Source: Chloroflexota bacterium (GTDB lineage Bacteria; Chloroflexota; Anaerolineae; Anaerolineales; Villigracilaceae). Taken from it: a DNA stretch of 64,000 nt. The stretch covers positions 186,001-250,000 of the forward strand of contig JACPYX010000007.1 in the NCBI GenBank assembly GCA_016195815.1, read 5' to 3'. Every line of letters begins with the position of its first letter. Within the stretch, counting starts at the first letter, position 1. This document shows positions 54,896 to 63,586 of the stretch, piece by piece. The notes beneath the pieces are model-generated. The model saw nothing but the letters and a program-made list of their open reading frames with translations. It searched no databases and was not told the DNA's origin. The position numbers and the translations under genes were made by a program.

Positions 54896-57880
54896 TCAGC
54901 GATGCTGTATTGCCTTCCAAACTTTTTCAGGCGTAATCGGATTTTCGTCAATGTTTACTCCGACGGCATCCAGCACGGCATTGCCCACCGCCGGCGCGAC
55001 GCCATCCATTGGAATCTCCGCCACTGCCTTGACGCCGAACGGATGTGATGGCTCGAATGTTTCTACAAAAATTGTTTCGAGTTCCGGCATTTCGTCCGCG
55101 CGGAAAATGTGATAACGGTCAAGATCATGTTCGACGGCATAGCCTTTATCGTCGAAACGCATTTCTTCGCAGACGGCGTAACCAAGCGCCTGAGTCATGC
55201 CGCCTTCGATCTGGCCGGAAGCGGTAAGCGGATTTACGATGACGCCCGAATCGACCGCCATCACAAGTTTATCAACCGTCACCTGGCCTGTTTCCACATC
55301 CACAGTGACTTCAGCAAACTGCGCGGCGAACGGCGGCGGCGATGACGGGGAAACATACGAACCGATGCCCATGATCTGTTCCTGCTCGCTGCGATGCAAA
55401 GTATCCAGCGCGACCTCGGCAAGTGAGACTGATTTGCCATTGGGCGCGATGGCCTGGCGATTTGACAATCGGATATTCGAATATTCGGCTTCGCCCAGCA
55501 TTTTTGCTGCGCGAATCTTTATTCTCTCCGCCGCCATTTCCGCGGCCTTGACAGCCGCCGCGCCGGAAATATAAGTTGTCGAAGATGCGTACGCGCCTTT
55601 GTCGAACGGCGTGAAGTCCGTGTCGGACGAGTAGGTTAGGATGTCTTCGAGCGGCACACCCAAAACTTCTGCGACCATCTGCGCGATGACCGTGTCTGAG
55701 CCGGTGCCCAAGTCTGTCGCGCCGACCAAAAGATTGAACGAGCCATCGTCGTTCATCTTGACCGACGCGCCGCCCATATCCAAATATGGAATCGCAGTTC
55801 CCTGCATAACCATCGCGACGCCAATGCCGTGCCGTAAGGGCGGCTTACCAAGCTGCCCTACACGCCATTCTTCATTCCCAAATTTGTCATCCCATCCGAT
55901 CGCGGCTTTGCCCTGCGCCACACATTGTTCGAGTCCAACAGTATGAATGATCTCCGGGCGCGGCTCGCGGCCTTCGTTCCAGGCTGTCGAAAATGGATGA
56001 TACTCTCCGGCGTGGATGGCGTTCTTTAAACGGAACTCGATCGGGTCGAGATTCAAGGCGCGGGCGATCTTTTCCATGTGACGTTCGACCGGCCAATAGC
56101 CTTGCGGCACGCCGTAGCCGCGGAACGCGCCGGCGGGCGGCGTGTTGGTGTAAACCACGTCTGCATAAAAACGAATGTTGGGCTGTTTGCGATATTCGCC
56201 GTCGCCAACATACAGCGCCATGGATTTATGTCCGGTGTTGCCGGTGACGGTCAACGCGTGACAGCCGTACGCGCCGGTATCGCTCAGCACTTTCATTTCA
56301 TTGGCTGTGATCGTGCCGTCTTTTTTGACGCCGGTCTTCATCCAGACTCTCATCGGATGACGCGAACGCGCCGCGCTGAATTCTTCCTCGCGCGTATATT
56401 CAAAAATAACCGGACGTTTGGTCGCAATGGTTAAATGCGCGGCCACGTCTTCGATCAACATTTCCTGCTTGCCGCCGAATCCGCCGCCGATGCGCGGCTT
56501 GATGACGCGTATACGTTTGATCGGCAATCCCAGCACGGGCGCGATCATGCGCCGCACATGAAACGGCACTTGCGTCGAAGTGCGGATGACCAGCCGGTCA
56601 TCTTCGTCCCAATACGTGACCACCACGTGCGGCTCGATGTGCGCCTGCTGAACTTTTGGCACGGCATACTCGCCTTCGAAAACCTGGTCGGCTTCGGCGA
56701 ATCCTTTGTCAAGGTTGCCGATGTCAATTCGGATTTCAGCGGCCAGGTTTCGGGTCGGGTCTGAATCGGCGAAGTTGACATATTCCGCTTCGTCATGGAT
56801 TCGGATCGCATCCGGTTTCATCGCGTCCGCCGGGTCCAAAATCGAATCCAGAATTTCGTATTCCACCTCGATCAATTTCAACGCCTGTTCTGCAATCGCT
56901 TCAGACTCCGCCGCGACGAACGCCACGCGGTCGCCGACGAATCGAACTTTGTTATCGAGCGAGAACATGTCGAGCGGGCCGGGAATCGGGTCTGATTGGC
57001 CGGCGGTTGAATACACTACGCGCGGAATATCCTGCCACGTCAGCACTGCCGCCACGCCTTCAAGCGCGCGCGCTTTGCTCGCGTCAATCTTTTTAATGCG
57101 CGCATGAGCATGAGGGCTATGTAAAACTTTTGCAATCAACATGCCGCGCATATCAATATCGGCGGTGAAAGCGGGCTTGCCCTGCACGAGTTTGACCGCG
57201 TCCACTTTTTTTTCCGGCTTGCCGACGACTGCATACGGATCTTTTTCGGGTGCGACGACGACTCTCGGCATGACTTTGGTCTGCACGCTGGTTGTTTCGC
57301 TCATGTCCGACCCTTCAGCGGGTCCCGTTGTTGGCGGCATGAACCACGCTGACGCATCGGACTCGCCTGCTGGAATATCTCCGCGCAAAACTGCCGCGGC
57401 GCGCAGAACGGCCTGCACCGGTTTGGCATATCCCGTGCAACGGCACAGCACACCGGAAATTGCTTCGCGTACTTCGGCTTCGGTCGGGTTTGGATTTTTT
57501 TCAAGCAGCGATTTTGCCGCCAGAATTTGAGCGGGTGTGCAATATCCGCATTGGATGGCGCCGGTCTCGACGAAAGCCTGTTGAAGCGGATGCAGGCCGC
57601 CGGTTTTTTTCCAGCCTTGGTCGGGATGCTCTCCGAGCGCTTCAATCGTGACGATGTTATGCCCTTCGGCATTCGCTGTACTCGCTGCACTCGCGGCGAG
57701 CATCGAACCTGCGTTGATGGGTTTGCCATCCAGCAGAACAGTATCCGCGCCGGTCAGGCCCTGTTCGTCGCCGAATTTGACTCCGTAAAACCCGAGACGC
57801 CGAACAACAGCCAGTAAAGTTTCAGAGGGCGCGCATTCGATTTCGTGTTTAATGGCATTTATGCTGAGTGTGATGTTCAT
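54896..57880 (-). CDS. Xanthine dehydrogenase/aldehyde oxidase family molybdenum hydroxylase: small and large subunits fused; N-terminal [2Fe-2S] domain degenerate
   Basis: IQCGYCTPAQILAAKSLL...GVLCRCTGYAKPVQAV ([2Fe-2S]-binding C-terminal half) and large-subunit motifs GGGFGGKQEMLIED, GAFRGYGVPQGYW; N-terminal half reads GVKFGDEQGLTGADTVLLDGKPINAGS. Confidence 0.93.
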   Translation of the reverse strand: MNITLSINAIKHEIECAPSETLLAVVRRLGFYGVKFGDEQGLTGADTVLLDGKPINAGSMLAASAASTANAEGHNIVTIEALGEHPDQGWKKTGGLHPLQQAFVETGAIQCGYCTPAQILAAKSLLEKNPNPTEAEVREAISGVLCRCTGYAKPVQAVLRAAAVLRGDIPAGESDASAWFMPPTTGPAEGSDMSETTSVQTKVMPRVVVAPEKDPYAVVGKPEKKVDAVKLVQGKPAFTADIDMRGMLIAKVLHSPHAHARIKKIDASKARALEGVAAVLTWQDIPRVVYSTAGQSDPIPGPLDMFSLDNKVRFVGDRVAFVAAESEAIAEQALKLIEVEYEILDSILDPADAMKPDAIRIHDEAEYVNFADSDPTRNLAAEIRIDIGNLDKGFAEADQVFEGEYAVPKVQQAHIEPHVVVTYWDEDDRLVIRTSTQVPFHVRRMIAPVLGLPIKRIRVIKPRIGGGFGGKQEMLIEDVAAHLTIATKRPVIFEYTREEEFSAARSRHPMRVWMKTGVKKDGTITANEMKVLSDTGAYGCHALTVTGNTGHKSMALYVGDGEYRKQPNIRFYADVVYTNTPPAGAFRGYGVPQGYWPVERHMEKIARALNLDPIEFRLKNAIHAGEYHPFSTAWNEGREPRPEIIHTVGLEQCVAQGKAAIGWDDKFGNEEWRVGQLGKPPLRHGIGVAMVMQGTAIPYLDMGGASVKMNDDGSFNLLVGATDLGTGSDTVIAQMVAEVLGVPLEDILTYSSDTDFTPFDKGAYASSTTYISGAAAVKAAEMAAERIKIRAAKMLGEAEYSNIRLSNRQAIAPNGKSVSLAEVALDTLHRSEQEQIMGIGSYVSPSSPPPFAAQFAEVTVDVETGQVTVDKLVMAVDSGVIVNPLTASGQIEGGMTQALGYAVCEEMRFDDKGYAVEHDLDRYHIFRADEMPELETIFVETFEPSHPFGVKAVAEIPMDGVAPAVGNAVLDAVGVNIDENPITPEKVWKAIQHR

Positions 57881-57928
57881 GTTCTCCTGACTTCTTCCCC
57901 GAGGGAAGTGGCGAAATCAAATTTGATT

Positions 57929-58723
57929 TTATTGGGTTGTATCCATGCATCTCTTCGCCAGCGTCGCGGCGATGTCCATGCGATACTCGGCGGAAGCCCA
58001 TTCGTCCCCGGCTTCGTGGAAGGCGTTGCGCGCCGCAGATTCGATTCCTTCGGCTTCGGTCCCGTCCATGGCGAGCATGGGAGATTTTCCGTAGCCGCCA
58101 AGCGCCAGGCGTGTGCGGCCTGAATTCCATCGCGCCAGCGCGGCACACACGATGGGTTTGTCCGCGGGCGTGCGCGAGACGTATTCAAATGCGAATTTGG
58201 TTTGGACGGGAATGGTAATGGAGGTGATGAGTCCGCGCGGGCGGAGGGGGATAAAGTCGCCGATGTTCGACGTTCGATATTCGATTTTCGAATTATCGAC
58301 ATCGTACCCGAAGGGTAATATCGCTTGCTCGAGCTTTGCGTCTAGCGCAAGCAGTGCAGTCACGAAGGTGGATCGTCCATCGCAGGCCGCAATTGCCCCG
58401 GCAACTGTGGCCGCGTTGCGGATGTTGAGCGGCGCTTCGAGTTTGATGGCCCGTTTCAACGCCTCGGGACAATTTTCGTTTTCCATCAATTGTTGAAGCG
58501 TGACGGTCGCGCCGATTTCAAGACGTTGCCCTGAGCTTGTCGAAGGGCTGTTCCCGTTTTTCTTGATCTGGTTGATGCCGAGGGCTTGAAGGTCAACTAC
58601 TTCAACGGAGTCCGCTTGCGGCCAGGAAAGAAGCGTCCCGCCGCCGAGGGGAACTGTATTGGGCTGTGCGAGGAGAGTCAGGGCTTCGTCTAACGTTTGA
58701 GGGCGATGATAGTCTGTGATCAT
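57929..58723 (-). CDS. FAD-binding subunit of the molybdenum hydroxylase (CoxM/XdhB-like)
   Basis: ITDYHRPQTLDEALTLLAQPNTVPLGGGTLLSWPQ ... LNIRNAATVAGAIAACDGRSTFVTALLALDAKLE. Confidence 0.9.
   Translation of the reverse strand: MITDYHRPQTLDEALTLLAQPNTVPLGGGTLLSWPQADSVEVVDLQALGINQIKKNGNSPSTSSGQRLEIGATVTLQQLMENENCPEALKRAIKLEAPLNIRNAATVAGAIAACDGRSTFVTALLALDAKLEQAILPFGYDVDNSKIEYRTSNIGDFIPLRPRGLITSITIPVQTKFAFEYVSRTPADKPIVCAALARWNSGRTRLALGGYGKSPMLAMDGTEAEGIESAARNAFHEAGDEWASAEYRMDIAATLAKRCMDTTQ
58528..58548. repeat. Dispersed palindromic repeat, copy 2 (GCCCTGAGCTTGTCGAAGGGC), inside a CDS
   Basis: Exact 21-nt match to 20461..20481; translated as PSTSSGQ in the FAD-subunit frame. Confidence 0.85.
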
Positions 58724-58773
58724 GCTCTTATTATACGGCAGGCCAATCACTTTGGCTGTTGAGATTGATCAGA

Positions 58774-59250
58774 CTATTCGGGATAAACCTTCCATCCCAA
58801 TTCGTCCAACCTTGATAAATCGAATTGATCTTCCGGCACGTTGATGTGCAGGGCATTGGCTTCGGCGAGTAGTTCGCCGCTTTCGTCATAAATGCCCGCC
58901 CAGCTTTCAGCCATTTTTGAGCGGACCTTTCCGGCTTTGCCGATGATTTTTAAAAGCTTTCCGACCGGCACATTCTTGCGATACTTCACTTCGAGTTTGC
59001 CGGTGAACATGAAGCGCGGATTGTCCGCGCCGCCCATGTGGGCGCGCCCGCTGATCTCATCCAGAAGCGCGGCGACGATGCCGCCATGCAGAACGCCGGG
59101 ATAGCCCTGGAAATGTTCGGGTGCGATGTATTTGCTTTCAATCACGCCAGGTTCGGTTTCGTACATGTGCAAATGCAAACCGATGGGATTCTCAAGTCCG
59201 CAAATGAAACACATCCTGGAATTGGGCTGCTTGATTGGATAATCGGACAT
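58774..59250 (-). CDS. PaaI-like hotdog-fold thioesterase
   Basis: MCFICGLENPIGLHLHMYETEPGVIESKYIAPEHFQGYPGVLHGGIVAALLDEISGRA. Confidence 0.88.
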   Translation of the reverse strand: MSDYPIKQPNSRMCFICGLENPIGLHLHMYETEPGVIESKYIAPEHFQGYPGVLHGGIVAALLDEISGRAHMGGADNPRFMFTGKLEVKYRKNVPVGKLLKIIGKAGKVRSKMAESWAGIYDESGELLAEANALHINVPEDQFDLSRLDELGWKVYPE

Positions 59251-59943
59251 TTACTTTTCTCCGTGGTGAATTGCGATGGTTCCAAACATCAGTTGTTTGA
59301 AGTTAACGTTTTTGAATCCGGCAGTGGACATGTGCGATGCCAATTCTTCGGCGGTTAAAAACCCTTCGGTTGAGTCGGGCAGGTAATTGTACGCGTCTTT
59401 GAAGCCCGAAAGCAGCCCGCCCAAAATCGGGATGATGACGTGCATGTGAATCCAAATGAACGGTGAAAGTAAATTTTTCTTCGGGCGCGTGGTGTCGAGA
59501 ATGACGATTCGTCCGCCGGGTTTGAGTAAACGATGTTGTTCATCGAGCGCGCGCTGCAGGTCTATGACGTTGCGCATGAGAAAGCCGGAGACGACTGCGT
59601 CGAAGGTGGAATCTTTGAAGGGCAGATTCAGCGCGTCTGCCGCGCACCACGACAGGCTCCCGTTATTTTGGCCGACTCTCATCATCTCGAGCGTGAAGTC
59701 TGCGGCCGTAACGCGCGCTTGCGGATTCTGTATCAGGGCCTCGCGTGCCAGGTCGCCGGTGCCCGTTCCCAGGTCGAGGAGCGATGCATTGGGTTTGAGT
59801 CCGGCCAGTTGGATAACAGTTTTGCGCCAGCGGAGGTCTTGTCCGCCCGTCATGAGTCGATTCATCAGATCGTAACGATGAGCGATGCGCGTGAACATGG
59901 ATTGAACATAGCGGGCGCGTTCCTGCCCTGAAAGATGGGTCAT
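59251..59943 (-). CDS. UbiE/MenG-type methyltransferase
   Basis: MFTRIAHRYDLMNRLMTGGQDLRWRKTVIQLAGLKPNASLLDLGTGTGDLA ... FLMRNVIDLQRALDEQHRLLKPGGRIVILDTTRPK. Start at ATG 59943 with SD aggag. Confidence 0.93.
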   Translation of the reverse strand: MTHLSGQERARYVQSMFTRIAHRYDLMNRLMTGGQDLRWRKTVIQLAGLKPNASLLDLGTGTGDLAREALIQNPQARVTAADFTLEMMRVGQNNGSLSWCAADALNLPFKDSTFDAVVSGFLMRNVIDLQRALDEQHRLLKPGGRIVILDTTRPKKNLLSPFIWIHMHVIIPILGGLLSGFKDAYNYLPDSTEGFLTAEELASHMSTAGFKNVNFKQLMFGTIAIHHGEK

Positions 59944-60018
59944 AAGGCTCCTGTGAATTTTGTCCATTATAAACGCTCAAATCGCCTGTTATACTGCGTT
60001 TTATTTTGTGGAGTTTGA

Positions 60019-60918
60019 ATGACATCACTTGAAAACAACGAAATGAATTCGATGCAAATCTGGCTGGCCGCTGTTCGTCCCCGCACATTGCCTGCTGCCG
60101 CATCGGGCGTGGCGATGGGCAGCGCGCTGGCCTGGCGTGATGGATCGTTTCATTGGCTGCCAGCGCTCGCGGCTTTGCTCATCGCGCTCCTGCTTCAAAT
60201 TGGAAGCAATCTCGCCAACGACGTCTACGACTTCGAGCGCGGCGCGGATACGTCCGCGCGGCACGGACCTTTGCGCGTCACACAGGCGGGCTTACTTTCG
60301 CCCGCGCAGGTCAAGCGCGGCATGTGGATCATCTTCGGGCTGGCCGCGTTACTTGGTTTGTATCTTGCTTTTCTGCGCGGCTGGATCGTGATCGCGCTCG
60401 GGCTGGCGGCCATTATTTCTGCCATCGCTTACACGGGCGGACCTTTTCCGCTCGGGTATTATGGACTCGGCGATTTGTTCGTGTTTATTTTCTTCGGACT
60501 GGCGGCTGTGGCGGGCACATATTTCGCGCAGGCCGGCTTTGTCAGCGCGGCGGCCTGGTGGATGTCTGCGCCGATTGGACTGATCGTCACCGCCATTTTA
60601 GTAGTGAACAATTTGCGCGATCTTGAAAATGACCGCGCGGCTGGCAAGCACACGCTGGCGGTGATGATGGGGGCAAGAGCCACGCGTGTTGAATATGTTT
60701 TGTGCATTGTTGTCGCCTATTTATTATTGCCCATCTTGATTTTCCTGCGAATCATCCCAGTCTTTGCTTTGAGCGCGTGGCTGTCTTTGCCGATTGCGAT
60801 CATGTCAACAAGAATCGTTTTCACACAACAAGGCCGTCGGCTCAACGCCGCGCTGGCAGGGACGGGTCAAACCGCGTTGGTTTATAGTCTGTTATTCTTT
60901 TTGGGGATTATCCTATAA
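60019..60918 (+). CDS. menA: 1,4-dihydroxy-2-naphthoate polyprenyltransferase-like (MenA)
   Basis: MQIWLAAVRPRTLPAAASGVAMGSALAW ... NLANDVYDFERGADTSARHGPLRVTQAGLLSP ... NNLRDLENDRAAGKHTLAVMMG. Confidence 0.9.
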   Translation: MTSLENNEMNSMQIWLAAVRPRTLPAAASGVAMGSALAWRDGSFHWLPALAALLIALLLQIGSNLANDVYDFERGADTSARHGPLRVTQAGLLSPAQVKRGMWIIFGLAALLGLYLAFLRGWIVIALGLAAIISAIAYTGGPFPLGYYGLGDLFVFIFFGLAAVAGTYFAQAGFVSAAAWWMSAPIGLIVTAILVVNNLRDLENDRAAGKHTLAVMMGARATRVEYVLCIVVAYLLLPILIFLRIIPVFALSAWLSLPIAIMSTRIVFTQQGRRLNAALAGTGQTALVYSLLFFLGIIL

Positions 60919-60944
60919 AAGATTTAACGCGAATTTTGCTCCCG

Positions 60945-61655
60945 TTAGTTAACAAACTTCCACCTGCATAATTTTCTTTCCAGCCAATCCACGCCAAAAT
61001 ACAACCCCAGCCCAAGCAGGCTCATGGCGATCACGCCCGCGTACATCGCCGGATAATCGAGCAGTGTGCTTCCGTTGTAATAAATATAGTAGCCCAGCCC
61101 ATATTTCGTCGCGAACAATTCGGTGATGTATAAAACTGCCACTGCCGTGCCGATGGATTGCCGCAGCGCGGTCAAAATCGCCGGCAGGCTGGCGGGCAGG
61201 TAAATAAAACGGAACAACGCTCTGCGTCCCGCGCCGAGGCTTTGCAGACTCTGTATCAGTTGCGGCGACAGACCCGCAGCCTGGTCGCGCACCAGCACGA
61301 GGATTTGAAAAAACAAAATCAAAAAGATGATGACGATCTTGGCCGCGTCGCCGATTCCCAGGAATAACAAAACAACAGGGACGAATACGACTTTTGGAAT
61401 CGGATACAGCAAATAGATGACGGGGGAAAAGATGCGGTTCATTGTCCGGGACCCGCCAACGGCCAGCCCCGCAGGAGCCGCCGCGGCGACTGACAGCAAC
61501 ATCCCCGCCGTGACGCGCCACAAGCTGACCGCGAAATGAATCAACAATCCTTTTCCCAGCTCACGGAAAAATACAACCAACACTTCCCACGGCGCGGGCA
61601 AGATCGGACGATTGATGATCATTGCCGCCATCTGCCAGACGACGACCAGCCCCAA
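60945..61655 (-). CDS. NitT/TauT-type ABC transporter permease
   Basis: LLIHFAVSLWRVTAGMLLSVAAAAPAGLAVG, YLLYPIPKVVFVPVVLLFLGIGDAAKIVIIFLILFFQIL. Confidence 0.93.
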   Translation of the reverse strand: MGLVVVWQMAAMIINRPILPAPWEVLVVFFRELGKGLLIHFAVSLWRVTAGMLLSVAAAAPAGLAVGGSRTMNRIFSPVIYLLYPIPKVVFVPVVLLFLGIGDAAKIVIIFLILFFQILVLVRDQAAGLSPQLIQSLQSLGAGRRALFRFIYLPASLPAILTALRQSIGTAVAVLYITELFATKYGLGYYIYYNGSTLLDYPAMYAGVIAMSLLGLGLYFGVDWLERKLCRWKFVN

Positions 61656-61680
61656 CGCCGCGAATAAAACGTCACGCCGT

Positions 61681-62469
61681 TTAATGGCGCATCTCTTTCC
61701 GCAACCGGTCGCATAGCGCGTTGTGCACCGCGCTGTTTCGCTGCGAACTTTGTCCTGCGTTTGGATTATCGAAAATCCTTGCCGTTCGATTTGTAGGCGC
61801 GCCGAGCAAGAGGATTTTATTTCCCAGCGCGGCGGCTTCTTCCACCGCGTGCGTCACGATGACCAGCGTCAAATTTTGTTCCACAGACAAAGCCAGAGTC
61901 AGATTTTGCAGATCTTCACGCGTGATGGCGTCCAGCGACGAGAATGGCTCATCCATCAAAAGCAGATCAGGCCTCAGCGCCAATGTGCGCGCGATGGCCG
62001 TGCGCTGGCGTTGTCCGCCGGAGATTTGCGCGGGGTATTGAGCGGCGATGTCTTCGATGCCAAGTCGTTTCAGCCAATGATTGACATTGCTCTCTGGCTC
62101 GTAATTATCCGGCGAATGTTTTCCGTCCGGCCCGTAAAAATCGCGGACGCGCAATCCAATCTCCGCGTTTTGTCGAACGGTGGCCCACGGCAGGAGACCA
62201 TAATCCTGCAAGATCAACCCGCTGCGCGGGCGCGGACGAGTCAACGGCTGGCCGTCAACCAGAATTTGTCCCGTGATTGGAAATTTCAGCCCGGCCAGCA
62301 GATATAGCAAGGTTGTTTTGCCGCAGCCCGACGGACCGAGAATCGCCCACGTCTCGCCGCGCGCGATGGACAGGTTGAATCCATCGAAGATCAGGGCGTT
62401 GGGAGAATAGCCAAAAGTGAGCGATTGGATTTGGATCATTGAGGTGATGGAGGCGTCGCGCCATTCCAA
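61681..62469 (-). CDS. NitT/TauT-type ABC transporter ATP-binding protein
   Basis: GPSGCGKTTLLYLLAGLKFPITGQI, ISGGQRQRTAIARTLALRPDLLLMDEPFSSLDAITREDL. Confidence 0.95.
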   Translation of the reverse strand: MEWRDASITSMIQIQSLTFGYSPNALIFDGFNLSIARGETWAILGPSGCGKTTLLYLLAGLKFPITGQILVDGQPLTRPRPRSGLILQDYGLLPWATVRQNAEIGLRVRDFYGPDGKHSPDNYEPESNVNHWLKRLGIEDIAAQYPAQISGGQRQRTAIARTLALRPDLLLMDEPFSSLDAITREDLQNLTLALSVEQNLTLVIVTHAVEEAAALGNKILLLGAPTNRTARIFDNPNAGQSSQRNSAVHNALCDRLRKEMRH

Positions 62470-62506
62470 TTTGGGTTTGGCGCGACGCTATTTAAACGGG
62501 AGCCGC

Positions 62507-63478
62507 TTACGGCTGAGGAAGAAGCGAGGAGTTCACTGAGTCCGCGTAAGAAACGTCGGCGCTCAACATTCCTTTTTCTTTCGCCCACGCCAGCGCGTCG
62601 GCCCATTCTGATTCGGTGGGGACGCCCGCGGCGGGGAAGGGCGGGGCTTTATAAGTCGCGAGCAGCGGCGGCGGGACAAGTTTATTGTCGCTCAAGAGTG
62701 TCGTGTATTTTGTCGGATCGTTGTTGAGCAAAGTCGTGGCTTCTTCGAGCGCGGCGAGGAAACTTTTGACGGCTTCGGGATTGGCGTCAATAATTTCCTT
62801 GCGGAACGAGATCACGCTGAAACCGTATTCGGGATATTTTGAATCATTGAGTATGACCACTGCGCCTTGTTGCACGGCCAGTGCGCTGAGCGGGTCGGGA
62901 AGCACGCCCGCCTTAAGTTCGCCCGACGCCAGCAACGACATGCGGTCCGGAATTTTTGGAACGGCAATCGTTTTGATTTCGTCTTTGGCGAAGCCTTCTT
63001 TTTCGAGCAGGCGATCTGTGACGTATTCGATCACCGTGCCTTGTGACACGCCGATCTCGACATTTTTCAATCCGCCCGGAGTCGTGATTCCGCTTTGAGC
63101 GGAAGCTAGAATAAAAAAGTGCGGCGCTTCGGCGGTTGGTCGAAGCGCGTAACGCACGACTTGCACTTGCGCTTTATCTTTGTTGAAGAGCATGGTCGAG
63201 ATCGTTTCGTTGATCATGCCGTCGGCCTGGCCTGCGGCGATGAGCTGGTCGCGTTCGGGCGCGGAGCCAACCGGAACGAATTCAACATTCAGGCCGCGCT
63301 TTGTAAAGAGTCCTTCCTGTTGCGCGACGTACATTGGCAATGTGTCAATGATCGGTAAAACCGCGATCTTGAGTGTGACCGGCTTGGCAATGGGCGCTTC
63401 AGTTGCGGCAGGCGCGCAACCCGCAAGTATCAAACTTAACAGGGCGGCGGTGAGAATTAATATTTTATAATGACGCAT
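62507..63478 (-). CDS. NitT/TauT-type ABC transporter substrate-binding lipoprotein
   Basis: MRHYKILILTAALLSLILAGCAPAATEAP lipobox; LKIAVLPIIDTLPMYVAQQEGLFTKRGLNVEFVPVGSAPERDQLIAAGQADGM. Confidence 0.92.
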   Translation of the reverse strand: MRHYKILILTAALLSLILAGCAPAATEAPIAKPVTLKIAVLPIIDTLPMYVAQQEGLFTKRGLNVEFVPVGSAPERDQLIAAGQADGMINETISTMLFNKDKAQVQVVRYALRPTAEAPHFFILASAQSGITTPGGLKNVEIGVSQGTVIEYVTDRLLEKEGFAKDEIKTIAVPKIPDRMSLLASGELKAGVLPDPLSALAVQQGAVVILNDSKYPEYGFSVISFRKEIIDANPEAVKSFLAALEEATTLLNNDPTKYTTLLSDNKLVPPPLLATYKAPPFPAAGVPTESEWADALAWAKEKGMLSADVSYADSVNSSLLPQP

Positions 63479-63586
63479 AATATCCATCCTTTGGAATGAT
63501 TTAACTGCTCTTGTGATTTTACAGGACGGACGCTTTGACTCGTCAGGACATATTGCCTCAAATTTGTTGAGAAATATCACATGGCT

